Notes under the pieces: generated by a model
Databases searched by the model: none
The model's input: the letters and a program-made list of their open reading frames with translations, nothing else
What the model was told of the DNA's origin: nothing
Shown: in pieces, positions 16,168 to 25,650 of the stretch
Position numbering within the stretch: position 1 is the stretch's first letter
How the letters are laid out: the number at the start of each line of letters is the position of its first letter
Source: JABWCE01 sp964617955
GTDB lineage: Bacteria; Bacteroidota; Bacteroidia; NS11-12g; UBA9320
DNA length: 64,000 bases
Reading direction: 5' to 3'
Assembly: GCA_964617955.1 (NCBI GenBank)
Contig: CAZTXB010000007.1
Location: 1-64,000 of the forward strand
Made by a program: the position numbers and the translations under genes

Positions 16168-17091
16168 ATGTACAAATTGAAACTGAAACCTATTTTTATT
16201 GGATTAACTTTATTAGTGAGCTTAACCTTAAACAATTGCAAGAAGGACAATAATGGCGATGACGTGCCTCTGAAAAGTGAAAGGGAAATAGCTGTCGATG
16301 ACTACAATAATCTTTACCTGGGTTCAGCAGTGAGCGATCCCCTTTGGACAGGAAATACCACAAGCTGTGTGGCCGGTTCAGCTTCGCAGAGTACCAATGA
16401 AATGGTAATAAAGCGCATTAATTATTTCAGAAAAATTGTAGGCTTAAACGATAATACCACCTTAGACGCTACCAAATTTCCAATGTACCAGGAAGCGGCC
16501 CTGATGATGAAAGCCAATTCTCAACTCAGTCACACGCCTCCGACAAGCTGGAAATGCTATACTACCCTGGGCGCAAATGGCGCACAAACAAGCAATCTAA
16601 GTCTCGGCAACCACTCGGTTAATTCAGTAACTGCATTCATGGCAGATAATGGCTCAAGTAATTTTGCAGTAGGCCATCGCCGGTGGATTTTGCACTCAGC
16701 AAAAACGCAATTCAGCTATGGAACCACCAATTCTAGCATGTCACTCGGCTGCATCGGCACTGCCGGGGGAAATACCCTAATCCCTGAGTTTATTGCCTAT
16801 CCTCCAAAAAATTATATCCCGCAGAATTTAGTATTTGCACGTTGGTCGTTTGGAATTCCGGGCGCCGATTTTTCGTCAGCAACGGTAACAATGAGCGGGC
16901 CGGCCGGAGCTGTAACGCTTAAAGTGGTTTCGACTACCAACAACGGCTATGGCGACAACACCGTTGTGTGGGAACCTACCGGCATCGTGACTAACAGCAC
17001 CGCTGACGTCGTTTATAAAGTAACAATAGATGGGATTAAAAAAGCCCCTAAAACGAGCTATTCCTATTCAACCACATTGATTAAAATATAA
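16168..17091 (+). CDS. CAP-domain (SCP/PR1-like) lipoprotein
   Basis: 307 residues. The N-terminus has a lipobox (SLTLNNCKKD). Residues ~85-190 form a CAP domain: INYFRKIVGL at the start, then QLSHTPP, GHRRWILH and the later GCIG segment match the family's conserved helices and His residues. C-terminal ~100 residues form a separate beta-rich part. CAP proteins are extracellular with unclear activities. DinB starts directly at its stop codon. Confidence 0.8.
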   Translation: MYKLKLKPIFIGLTLLVSLTLNNCKKDNNGDDVPLKSEREIAVDDYNNLYLGSAVSDPLWTGNTTSCVAGSASQSTNEMVIKRINYFRKIVGLNDNTTLDATKFPMYQEAALMMKANSQLSHTPPTSWKCYTTLGANGAQTSNLSLGNHSVNSVTAFMADNGSSNFAVGHRRWILHSAKTQFSYGTTNSSMSLGCIGTAGGNTLIPEFIAYPPKNYIPQNLVFARWSFGIPGADFSSATVTMSGPAGAVTLKVVSTTNNGYGDNTVVWEPTGIVTNSTADVVYKVTIDGIKKAPKTSYSYSTTLIKI

Positions 17092-17589
17092 TTGGATAGC
17101 AAAAAAATATTTGATGAACTGGCCTCCTATAATACATGGGCCAATTACCAAATCATTCATTGGTTAAAGGACAAGGATCCAAAACTTTTAACCGAAAAAA
17201 TACCATCAAGTTTTTCAACCCTAAAGTCCACCTTTTTGCATATTTGGGATGCGGAGCGGTATTGGCTGGCGTTTCTGGAGAAAAAAAGCAAAACCGAGTT
17301 CAGAGAAGACTACAAACAATCGGCTTCGCTATTTTTTGAAGGAATACACCGCCAGTCTCATCGTTTTGAAATGTTTGTTCACAGCTTAACCGAAGAACAG
17401 CTCCAAGAAGAATTTATCGTGGATACCGCCTGGCTCAAAGGAAAAAAGTCTTGCTACTGCTTTATTCAACACGTTGTAAATCACAGCACTTATCACAGAG
17501 GCCAGCTCATTACCCTTGGCCGAAACCTAGGCCTAGAATACCCGCCAAACACCGACTATTCCAAGTTTTTAATTGAAGTGAATCATTGA
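17092..17589 (+). CDS. DinB-family protein
   Basis: 165 residues, four-helix DinB/YfiT fold. The metal-binding histidines are seen in FLHIWDAERYW (His1) and in NHSTYHRGQL (His2/His3). The frame opens with TTG at 17092, which abuts the TAA of the CAP gene; no ATG occurs before the conserved region, so TTG is the likely start. DinB-like proteins are metal-dependent thiol transferases or stress proteins; substrate unknown. Confidence 0.85.
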   Translation: MDSKKIFDELASYNTWANYQIIHWLKDKDPKLLTEKIPSSFSTLKSTFLHIWDAERYWLAFLEKKSKTEFREDYKQSASLFFEGIHRQSHRFEMFVHSLTEEQLQEEFIVDTAWLKGKKSCYCFIQHVVNHSTYHRGQLITLGRNLGLEYPPNTDYSKFLIEVNH

Positions 17590-17698
17590 TTTGATTTTAG
17601 TGCGTTCTATTTTCAGCAGTTTTGATTAACCGAAAAAATAGAAAACCGCGATGAGTTAAATTGAGGTAAAATGTTCTATGTTTGACCGCGTATTTATT

Positions 17699-19153
17699 AT
17701 GGCGGATTCAAACAATTTCAAAAAAGAACTTGGCCTTTTCGACAGCAGTATGCTCGTTGCTGGTTCTATGATAGGTTCAGGTATTTTTATTGTCACAGCG
17801 AGCATGTCGCAGCAACTCGGATCTCCGGGATGGATTTTGGTGGTTTGGCTGCTCACAGGTTTACTTACCATGATGGCAGCACTGGGTTATGGCGAACTCG
17901 CCGGAATGTTTCCCAAAGCCGGTGGTCAATACGTGTACCTGGCCGAAGCCTATGGCAAGGGAACCGGTTTTGTTTTTGGGTTGATTACTTTTTTTGTAGT
18001 TCAAACCGGTGTGATTGCTGCCGTAGCTATCGCCTTTGCTAAATTTTCAGGTGTACTTTTCGAATGGATAAGCCCTGAAAACATACTGATGAGCATAGGC
18101 CAATTTAAAATTAACGCTCAACAAGTTGTGGCTGTTTCAATGATTGCATTGCTTTCAATGAACAACTTAATGGGTGTTAAAAATGCAAAAATGGTTCAGG
18201 GAATTTTTACCGTGGCTAAAATTGGCTCTCTCCTTTTTTTAATTATTGCAGGGATTTATGCCGGATACAATAGCGAAGCTTTTGTTTATAATTGGTCTCA
18301 ATTTTGGAGCGCACAATCCACTAAGTTAACGGAAAGTGGAGGGATTATAAAAGAAACCCTTCAAGGCGGGCAACTGGTGGTAGTGATTGGCATAGCCATG
18401 GTCGGGTCGCTGTTTAGCTGCGATGCTTGGAACAATATCACATACACGGCAGGCGAAGTAAAAAATCCGCAGAAAAACATTCCACTTAGTTTGATCATAG
18501 GTACCGGTCTGGTAGTTCTATTGTACTTTATGGCCAACCTTGCTTATTTTATGCTTTTGCCAATTGACGGAAATCCCGAAGGTACCGAAGCCCTTTCAAG
18601 GGGGATTATGTGGGCTAAGTACGATAGAGTAGGTGTAGCGGCCGCTGAAGTAATTTTTGGTGCTGCTGCAGTTATTATGATGGCGGTGATGATCATGGTC
18701 TCTACCTTTGGCTGTAACAACGGCTTAATTATGGCAGGGGCACGTTTGTATTATGCCATGGCCAAGGACAAGCTCTTTTTTAAACAAGCAGCTACCTTAA
18801 ATAAAAGAAGCGTACCAGGGAATGCCATTATGATGCAAGCTGTATGGGCTTCGGTATTGTGCCTGAGTGGAACCTACAACATGCTCCTCGATTATACCAC
18901 TTTTGCTTCCTTGTTATTTTATGTTGTTACCATTGCCGGAGTCATTGTTTTGAGGAAAACGCGCCCTGAGGCAGAGAGACCCTATAAAACTTTGTTCTAT
19001 CCCTTGTTGCCCATTCTTTACATTTTATGTGCCGGCTTCATTTCCATAGATCTGTTGATTAATAAATGGGAAACCAGCCGAATTGCCATTGGCTTCATAG
19101 GAATAGGAATCCTCTCCTACCTGCTTATTAAAAGAAAAAATACAGCTTTATAG
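17699..19153 (+). CDS. APC-family amino acid permease
   Basis: 484 residues with about 12 membrane helices. MVAGSMIGSGIFI-like (LVAGSMIGSGIFIVTA) in helix 1 is the APC substrate-backbone binding motif, and GGQYVYLAEAYG follows in helix 2-3. The start at 17699 (MADSNNFKKELGL) fits homologues; an ATG at 17678 would add seven residues. Likely imports or exchanges amino acids at the inner membrane; specificity is not readable. Confidence 0.88.
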   Translation: MADSNNFKKELGLFDSSMLVAGSMIGSGIFIVTASMSQQLGSPGWILVVWLLTGLLTMMAALGYGELAGMFPKAGGQYVYLAEAYGKGTGFVFGLITFFVVQTGVIAAVAIAFAKFSGVLFEWISPENILMSIGQFKINAQQVVAVSMIALLSMNNLMGVKNAKMVQGIFTVAKIGSLLFLIIAGIYAGYNSEAFVYNWSQFWSAQSTKLTESGGIIKETLQGGQLVVVIGIAMVGSLFSCDAWNNITYTAGEVKNPQKNIPLSLIIGTGLVVLLYFMANLAYFMLLPIDGNPEGTEALSRGIMWAKYDRVGVAAAEVIFGAAAVIMMAVMIMVSTFGCNNGLIMAGARLYYAMAKDKLFFKQAATLNKRSVPGNAIMMQAVWASVLCLSGTYNMLLDYTTFASLLFYVVTIAGVIVLRKTRPEAERPYKTLFYPLLPILYILCAGFISIDLLINKWETSRIAIGFIGIGILSYLLIKRKNTAL

Positions 19154-19218
19154 GCTTTAAATCTCTAAATTCGCCTTTGGGTGTGGTCACTTTATACCCT
19201 ACCGGTCCCTAGTAAATT

Positions 19219-20664
19219 TTGAAGCACAAAAGACGTATATTTACTTTAATTTTTTGCCTTGCCTTTTCGCGTGTTGTTTCTTCTCAAAGTCTTGAGTGGA
19301 GCAATACCCAAAAACTAAGAGGCAATTCCATTTTCACTACCATTGTTGGTGAAAACGACGCCGGTATTTATGTGTTAAGACATCGCAATAAGTTTCTCTC
19401 AAAATTTGTAGTGATGGAGCGGTATCGCCATAATTTAGGATTGGAGCTAACCAAGAGTTATTTGCTTAAAAGCACCCGAATCATCTATTCCGATCTAAGC
19501 GAGAACGGTCTTCTCTTGCTAAAATCAAAATATGATAAGAAACTAAAAAAATATGTGGTGCTGGCCAATGTTATCAACTCGAATTTTGAAACCACAGAAA
19601 CCGAAATTTCAATTTCCTTGCCTCCTCTCCCATCAAAAAGCGGTGAGCCAAATTATTTGGTAAAGAGCTCCTTCGATCATCAGCATTATCTTGTTCTGCG
19701 ATATGGTGAATCTGCTAATGGAAGTAATTATAACCAGTATTCGGTAATCGATAAAAGCTTGAACCTCGTGAGAAGCGGAGAATTCAAAATACCTGGCACA
19801 TTAGATTATGAACAACTTGAAGACGCCATTTTTGATGATAATCAAAATTTCAGTGTCCTATTTCAGCTGAAAAACAAGGTCAACGCTTTGCAGAGCTTCG
19901 CCATTTTTGAAAACGACATTTTTAAAATTCTAAGCGACAGTTTGTACCAACTCGAAAAACCGGTGATTTTTTTTAATCCCATCACCAAAGTAAAGGGAAT
20001 TAGCGGGTTTTACACCAACGATTTTGAAAACGGTTATCTTGGAGAGTTCTCAGCATACTGGACTAATCTTGCGACGGATTCTTTTACCATTCGCAAAACC
20101 CAATTCACTTATGCCTTAATCAAAGGGAGCAATGGGGACTCCAAATTAACCAGTTCGCATCTGGCCCAAACTTATTTACCACTTAAAATTATATGTCGTT
20201 CGGATGGCGGCTACGTTAAAATTTCGGAAAACTCTTTCATTCTCAGAGAGAAAGATGTGAACCTCAATAATTCGGGAAGCAATGCCGTACCCGGCAAAAA
20301 TGTATACAATTTCGAAAATGTGATTATTCAAAATTACGATAGCCTCGGTCAGCTGGCCTGGGAAAACTGGATCTCAAAAAATCAAAACACCATTAATGAT
20401 GGCGGTTTGCTGGGTTCTGTTTTTATCTCTTCAAATGGCGAAGATATCCATCTCTTGTATAACGACCCCATTGCTACCGGAGGCGACATTATTCTTTATA
20501 GGGTATTGCCAAGCGGCCAATTGGTTCGCTCAGTGGCAGCCAAAGGCGACGACATGAACTCTTTTATTATTCCCGGCGAGGGCAAACAAATTGCACGGGA
20601 CAAAATACTTGTTCCTGTAATAAAAGACCGTAAGTTTGCCCTGTTAAAAATAAGTTTTAGGTAA
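19219..20664 (+). CDS. Secreted protein, unknown
   Basis: 481 residues beginning at a TTG (19219) directly followed by a signal peptide (KHKRRIFTLIFCLAFSRVVSSQ). Rich in beta-strand-like segments with no recognised domain; may form a propeller-like structure (inference). Overlaps the next gene by one base (TAATG), indicating translational coupling. Confidence 0.65.
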   Translation: MKHKRRIFTLIFCLAFSRVVSSQSLEWSNTQKLRGNSIFTTIVGENDAGIYVLRHRNKFLSKFVVMERYRHNLGLELTKSYLLKSTRIIYSDLSENGLLLLKSKYDKKLKKYVVLANVINSNFETTETEISISLPPLPSKSGEPNYLVKSSFDHQHYLVLRYGESANGSNYNQYSVIDKSLNLVRSGEFKIPGTLDYEQLEDAIFDDNQNFSVLFQLKNKVNALQSFAIFENDIFKILSDSLYQLEKPVIFFNPITKVKGISGFYTNDFENGYLGEFSAYWTNLATDSFTIRKTQFTYALIKGSNGDSKLTSSHLAQTYLPLKIICRSDGGYVKISENSFILREKDVNLNNSGSNAVPGKNVYNFENVIIQNYDSLGQLAWENWISKNQNTINDGGLLGSVFISSNGEDIHLLYNDPIATGGDIILYRVLPSGQLVRSVAAKGDDMNSFIIPGEGKQIARDKILVPVIKDRKFALLKISFR

Positions 20665-21641
20665 TGATTCAAATTTTAAGAAATGGTGGTATAGGAGGAA
20701 TTTTTTTGGGATTTTTTTTACTGGTGCTATCAAAAATGTTTTTTGAAGCCGTTCCGGATTTCCCTCAGGTAACTTACACCCCCTTATTTACTTTTATAAA
20801 ATCTATCATTTCCAGTTATAAGTACCTCGAGATCATTTTGGGTGTAGCCTTTGTGCTCACTCAGGCAGGATTACTAACGTACTTTTTACACCATCATAAG
20901 GTGATAAAAGAACGCTCCCTATTTCCCTTTATCTTGTATGTGATGCTCGCAATAGTTTATAACGAGCAGTTTTACCTCAACCCCGCCTCTTTTCTGAATT
21001 TTTTTCTGATATTGATTCTCGACAGATTGTTAAAACTCCGAGACAGTGGCAAAAATCCGGGTATGCTGTTTCTCGACATAGGAACACTACTCGGTATCTC
21101 CTTCCTTTTGAGCAAAGAGGCTATGTTTTACGTGCCTTTTATTCTCATCGGAGTGATTATTATTTACAATTACAGTATTAATAATCTGTTAATCCTGCTG
21201 CTTTCCATTTTTATGGTAATTTTTGTTTCGGCCTGTATTTATTTTCTGCTCGGAAAGTTTTCACTCTTTGCCATGTTTTTCAATTTTACCCCTCTTAATT
21301 TGGGCTTGTCGTTTGGACACTGGCAGGAAAGGTTTTATCTGTATCTCATTCTTTTGGTTCTTATTTCACTTTTTTCGTATTACCACTTTCAGTTTAGCAG
21401 CAATAAAATTAGCAATAAATCACGAAGATTTGCATGGGTATTTGGACTCCTTTGGATGGTTGGAATACTCATCGTCGTATTTCAAAAACTGAATTTATGG
21501 TACAATATGGCCTTGGTTGTTATCCCCATCACCACATTTGCAACCAATTACTTTCAAGACGAAAAAGGAAAGGATTGGTTTAAAAACCTTCTGTTCCTAA
21601 TTCTTATTTTAGGGCTTATGAGTATTCAAATCAACTATTAA
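20664..21641 (+). CDS. Polytopic membrane protein (DUF6427-like)
   Basis: 325 residues, about ten membrane segments, basic loops. Its size and YNEQFYLNP segment resemble the DUF6427 membrane family of Bacteroidota; I am not certain. Coupled to the preceding secreted-protein gene by a 1-bp overlap. Confidence 0.6.
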   Translation: MIQILRNGGIGGIFLGFFLLVLSKMFFEAVPDFPQVTYTPLFTFIKSIISSYKYLEIILGVAFVLTQAGLLTYFLHHHKVIKERSLFPFILYVMLAIVYNEQFYLNPASFLNFFLILILDRLLKLRDSGKNPGMLFLDIGTLLGISFLLSKEAMFYVPFILIGVIIIYNYSINNLLILLLSIFMVIFVSACIYFLLGKFSLFAMFFNFTPLNLGLSFGHWQERFYLYLILLVLISLFSYYHFQFSSNKISNKSRRFAWVFGLLWMVGILIVVFQKLNLWYNMALVVIPITTFATNYFQDEKGKDWFKNLLFLILILGLMSIQINY

Positions 21642-21728
21642 AGCAAGCCTTTCTTAACCCTTTTTCTTTTAATTTTCATTTTTCATTCATTTAGCTTTCA
21701 AAAAATGAAAAATTGAAGGGATGTTCTT

Positions 21729-21736
21729 TATTTTTG
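21729..21736 (+). promoter_or_regulatory. Candidate -7 box TATTTTTG for frr
   Basis: Matches TAnnTTTG, 19 bp before the frr ATG. A TTG at 21713-21715 lies upstream, but at shorter spacing than the usual -33. Confidence 0.45.
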
Positions 21737-21755
21737 TCAAACATTTTATGATGAT

Positions 21756-22316
21756 ATGAGTGATTTAAAAGAGATAAATGGACATGCCCGTGAGTTAATG
21801 GATAAGGCGATTGAACATGCCCGAGTTGAATTTTCGAGGTTAAGGGCCGGCAAAGCCATGCCTTCGGTACTCGATGGCGTTATGGTTGAATATTATGGCG
21901 CCAACATGCCTTTGAATCAAATTGCCAACGTTAATACCCCTGATGCAAGGACTCTTGTCGTTCAGCCATGGGAAAAAACCATGATTCCTACCATTGAAAA
22001 AGCCATAATGGCTGCTAACCTGGGCTTAAACCCCCAAAACGATGGAACCATCATCATGATTGCCGTCCCACCACTTACCGAAGAGAGAAGACTAGGTTTG
22101 GTAAAGCAGGTAAAACATGAAGCCGAAAATTCAAAAATATCCATCCGCACAGTGAGAAAGGACAGTATCGAAAGAATAAAAAAACTTCAAAAAGATGGAT
22201 TAAGTGAAGACGAAGCCAAAGACGGCGAAGCCGACATTCAAAAACTTGTAGATACCTATATTAAAAAAATAGACGAAATGGTGGTGGAGAAAGAAAAAGA
22301 CATCATGACGGTATAA
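21756..22316 (+). CDS. frr: Ribosome recycling factor
   Basis: 186 residues, the normal length. Family signatures ARVEFSRLRAGKAMPS, PLNQIANVNTPDARTLVVQPWEKTMI and KKLQKDGLSEDEAKD are present. Together with EF-G it splits the post-termination ribosome. Usually paired with pyrH in bacteria; pyrH is not adjacent here. Confidence 0.97.
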   Translation: MSDLKEINGHARELMDKAIEHARVEFSRLRAGKAMPSVLDGVMVEYYGANMPLNQIANVNTPDARTLVVQPWEKTMIPTIEKAIMAANLGLNPQNDGTIIMIAVPPLTEERRLGLVKQVKHEAENSKISIRTVRKDSIERIKKLQKDGLSEDEAKDGEADIQKLVDTYIKKIDEMVVEKEKDIMTV

Positions 22317-22410
22317 TTTACCCTCTAAAGGCCTGTCCTTGTCTCCAAATCCTAACTATTCTTTAATATTCTCCCTAATATTGAGTCCTTAATTTTTTCT
22401 TATCAGCATT

Positions 22411-24210
22411 TTGCAAAAATCAGAGCAGTTCAGGGAAAGCCTATCTAAACTTCCGGGCAAACCCGGCATATATAAATACTACGATGCCACAGGGCAACTG
22501 CTCTATATCGGTAAAGCCAAAAATCTTAAAAAAAGAGTGAGCAGTTATTTCAACAAACTGCAACACGAAAACAAAAAAACGGCGGTGCTGGTTTCCAAAA
22601 TAGCGCGTTTCGAATACACGGTAGTCAAAACCGAGATGGACGCATTGCTGCTCGAAAATGGCTTAATCAAGGAATATCAGCCTAGGTATAATATCAACCT
22701 TAAGGACGATAAGTCGTTTCCCCTCATTCGCATCACCCATGAGCGTTTCCCAAAGGTTTACCCAATGCGGAACCCTGTACAGGACGGCTCAGAATATTTT
22801 GGTCCTTATTCATCACCCCGTATAATGCATATCGTGCTGGATTTGGTAAAAAAACTTTACCCTACCCGAAATTGCAACTACGCCCTGACACAAAAAAACA
22901 TTGAATCTAAAAAATTCAAGGTGTGTTTGGAGTATCAAATAGGAAATTGCAGAGGGGCATGCGAAGGTCTGGAGTCTGAAGTCGATTATTTGGAATCCAT
23001 CAAGTGCATTAAAAATATTTTGAGAGGAAATTTGGGTGAGGTTAAACATCATTTAAAAACCCAAATGCTTGCGGCCGCTGAAGAATTAAAATTTGAACTT
23101 GCTGCACAGTACAAGGAAAAGATTGATTTACTTCAGAAGTACCAAGGACGATCGATGGTGGTGAGTCAGACCATACACAATGTCGATGTGTTTACCATAA
23201 GCAGCAGCGAGCAGTTTGCCTTTGTCAATTTTTTAAAAGTAGCGAATGGGATTATTATTCAAACTCAAACCATTGAATACAAAAAAGTACTGGATGAATC
23301 CGATTCAGAAATACTGGAAATGGCCATTGTGGAAATGAGACAGCGATTTGGTGACACTGCAAAAGAAGTAATTGTGCCACTCGAAATCGAAACCAAGGAT
23401 AAAAACTTAAAATACGTTTTTCCCAAGGCAGGAGATAAGTTAAAGTTATTGGAAATTAGCATGACTAATCTGCTGCATTTTAAAAAGGAAAAATTAGAAC
23501 AATACGATAAACTGGATCCCGACATAAAGATAAACAGGCTCATGTCTGTGATGCAAAATGATCTGAGATTAAGTGTTCAACCCCGACACATTGAATGCTT
23601 CGACAACTCAAATATACAAGGCAACTTCCCCGTATCGGCTTGTGTGGTGTTTAAAAATGGGAAACCTTCCAAAGGCGACTATCGCATTTTTAATGTCAAA
23701 ACCGTTGTTGGTCCCGATGATTTTGCCACCATGTACGAGGCCGTTTACAGGCGGTATGCGCGACTGAATGAGGAGAACCAGCCTCTTCCAGACCTTGTGG
23801 TGATAGATGGTGGCAAAGGTCAACTGAGCGCAGCCATGGAAGCGCTTAAGGCTGCTGATGTTTACGGCAAGTTTGCGATCATTGGGATTGCCAAAAGGCT
23901 GGAAGAACTTTACTATCCTGAGGACCCATTGCCACTTTATATTGATAAAAAATCTGAAACGCTGAAAATAATTCAACAGCTGAGGGACGAGGCTCATCGA
24001 TTTGGCATTTCAAAGCACCGCAACAAGCGAAGCAAGGGAAGCCTGGGCACTGAACTCACTCAAATAAAAGGCATAGGCGAAGAAACCGCCAGCCTGCTGT
24101 TGAAAAAATTTAAAAGTGTAAAGAACATTAAAACCGCCGACCGAAGTGAAATAGAATCCCTCATTGGGCCTTCAAAAGCAGGCATCTTAATCCAATATTT
24201 TTCTGATTGA
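22411..24210 (+). CDS. uvrC: Excinuclease ABC subunit C
   Basis: 599 residues. N-terminal GIY-YIG nuclease (GIYKYYD, LLYIGKAKNLKKRV), then a Cys region (CLEYQIGNCRGACEG), a UvrB-binding UVR motif (~200-235), the RNase H-like second nuclease (CFDNSNIQG, VVIDGGKGQL) and C-terminal helix-hairpin-helix motifs (IKGIGEETASLLLKKF). It makes both incisions in nucleotide excision repair. The start is TTG at 22411, with no ATG near the conserved N-terminus. Its last 24 bases overlap the convergent DUF1801 gene. Confidence 0.97.
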   Translation: MQKSEQFRESLSKLPGKPGIYKYYDATGQLLYIGKAKNLKKRVSSYFNKLQHENKKTAVLVSKIARFEYTVVKTEMDALLLENGLIKEYQPRYNINLKDDKSFPLIRITHERFPKVYPMRNPVQDGSEYFGPYSSPRIMHIVLDLVKKLYPTRNCNYALTQKNIESKKFKVCLEYQIGNCRGACEGLESEVDYLESIKCIKNILRGNLGEVKHHLKTQMLAAAEELKFELAAQYKEKIDLLQKYQGRSMVVSQTIHNVDVFTISSSEQFAFVNFLKVANGIIIQTQTIEYKKVLDESDSEILEMAIVEMRQRFGDTAKEVIVPLEIETKDKNLKYVFPKAGDKLKLLEISMTNLLHFKKEKLEQYDKLDPDIKINRLMSVMQNDLRLSVQPRHIECFDNSNIQGNFPVSACVVFKNGKPSKGDYRIFNVKTVVGPDDFATMYEAVYRRYARLNEENQPLPDLVVIDGGKGQLSAAMEALKAADVYGKFAIIGIAKRLEELYYPEDPLPLYIDKKSETLKIIQQLRDEAHRFGISKHRNKRSKGSLGTELTQIKGIGEETASLLLKKFKSVKNIKTADRSEIESLIGPSKAGILIQYFSD

Positions 24211-24615
24211 CGCATGTGAGGCCAAATCGTCATCAACAACAATAGCCTCCAGAATAAAAAATTTAACCATCTCCAAATCAATATCTTCAAGCACATGAAA
24301 ATCGTGCCAATACACTTGCTTTCGGCCATCCTTAACCAGAAAGTCATTGGGGTTAGGCATTCGGAAAGCCTGGGTGAATCCCATGCGTACTCCATCGTAG
24401 GATTGTTTTTTACCCCACTTCACAGAGGCAGGCCATAGAAAAAACAATGTTTTGTTTCTTGAATAAAAAGGAACGTTGTAGCTGAGCTTTTCCTTCACCC
24501 CAGGGCAGAGCTCTATAATTAAATTACGCAGGACTTCAACGATTTCCTTTTCCTGTGGAGTCAGATAATCAAAAAAGTCGCCGATGCCGGTAAAGCTGAC
24601 TTCCTGCATCTTCAT
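24187..24615 (-). CDS. DUF1801-domain protein
   Basis: 142 residues with the DUF1801/YdhG-like pattern: FFDYLTPQEKEIVEVLR, LSYNVPFYSRNKTLFFLW and GVRMGFTQ. Small cytosolic fold, function unknown. Convergent to uvrC, sharing 24 bp of opposite-strand coding sequence. An alternative start lies two codons in (24609). Confidence 0.8.
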   Translation of the reverse strand: MKMQEVSFTGIGDFFDYLTPQEKEIVEVLRNLIIELCPGVKEKLSYNVPFYSRNKTLFFLWPASVKWGKKQSYDGVRMGFTQAFRMPNPNDFLVKDGRKQVYWHDFHVLEDIDLEMVKFFILEAIVVDDDLASHASIRKILD

Positions 24616-24624
24616 AGTGAACTC

Positions 24625-25062
24625 TTATTTAACGATGATGATATTGTCGGTGTTCTCCACTGTTTTTCCATTCACAGTGGTAGCATCTGTCACGTCAAAA
24701 GAACTACAGCAATCCACATGTTTATCTTTTCCATAAACAAATGAAATGGTATCGCGATCGCTAACGCTAAGGTCAATAAAATAAGAGCCCGAATTTACCG
24801 AGTAAGTAAAATCTATGGACCCATTTGAGTTGTTGGCGAAAAACTCGACGGTTTCGCCCTGTGTGTTTTTTATAGCAATATTCTTCACATCATAAACCGA
24901 GGAACTTCCATAGATAAGATTTTCACCTGTTTTATTGAGCACCTTCACTTGCTTTGGTGAGGGTGAAATTTGACAATCGTCACAATTTTTACAATTGTGT
25001 AAGGAGATTCCTGACAGAAACAGGAGCGAAATAAGGAGTATGCTTGATTTAATTTTTGACAT
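24625..25062 (-). CDS. Small lipoprotein, unknown
   Basis: 145 residues. The signal peptide ends in LHNCKNCDDC, so the lipid-anchored Cys is followed by a further C-x2-C pair; another CC occurs near residue 118. The rest is predicted beta-sandwich-like with no family I know. Follows the phosphoribosyltransferase gene by about 50 bp on the same strand. Confidence 0.6.
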   Translation of the reverse strand: MSKIKSSILLISLLFLSGISLHNCKNCDDCQISPSPKQVKVLNKTGENLIYGSSSVYDVKNIAIKNTQGETVEFFANNSNGSIDFTYSVNSGSYFIDLSVSDRDTISFVYGKDKHVDCCSSFDVTDATTVNGKTVENTDNIIIVK

Positions 25063-25116
25063 GGATTTTATTTCTACAAAACTAAGATTTTAAGCATTGT
25101 GCAAATCCGACAGGCT

Positions 25117-25623
25117 TTATGTTAAGTAAACCTGCATTTGGTTGGCTGAGTCTTTTTCGAACCATATGTGTTCTTGCAAGGTTGTAGCAAGAGATATGCC
25201 AACAATATCGGCATGCACAGGAAATTTTTTATGATTTCTGTTGGCTAAAACTGCAATTTGAACTTTAGCCGGTTTAAGGGCCAATATAGGCAACATAGCG
25301 GCCAACATAGTCCTTCCCGAATTTAAAACATCATCGACAATAACCACAGTCTCCCCCTTAATCTCGGAAGAAATTTCGAGGTTAACCTTTGCGTCAAAAC
25401 CAAGCTTTTTATCAAAGTTTACGGATCCTGAGTAAACTTCAATTCCGGAAATTTTTTTTAAGGTTTGCTCTATGGCACCGGCTATAAATTTTCCGTTTTC
25501 AGCAATACCAATTAGGATAATTTTTGAAGCCGTGTAATTGTTTTCATAAATTTCCCAAGCCATCCTTATCAATTTTCTTTCCAGTTCGGAGTGTGTCAAT
25601 ATGATGGTTCTATTTTCCTGCAT
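25117..25623 (-). CDS. PyrR-like phosphoribosyltransferase
   Basis: 168 residues from the ATG at 25623 (a TTG four codons upstream is less likely). Type I phosphoribosyltransferase fold with the PRPP loop VVIVDDVLNSGRTMLAA. Length and the NRTIILTHSELERKLIRMAWEI opening resemble PyrR-type uracil PRTase/attenuator proteins in this phylum, though regulation of pyr genes cannot be shown here. Lies 27 bp after coaE. Confidence 0.75.
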   Translation of the reverse strand: MQENRTIILTHSELERKLIRMAWEIYENNYTASKIILIGIAENGKFIAGAIEQTLKKISGIEVYSGSVNFDKKLGFDAKVNLEISSEIKGETVVIVDDVLNSGRTMLAAMLPILALKPAKVQIAVLANRNHKKFPVHADIVGISLATTLQEHIWFEKDSANQMQVYLT

Positions 25624-25650
25624 TACTCTGTGCAAATTAAAAGTATTATT

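Noticed and set aside
23608..23997. 129-residue minus-strand frame inside uvrC
   Set aside because: Antisense shadow of a conserved uvrC region; no start context or domain.
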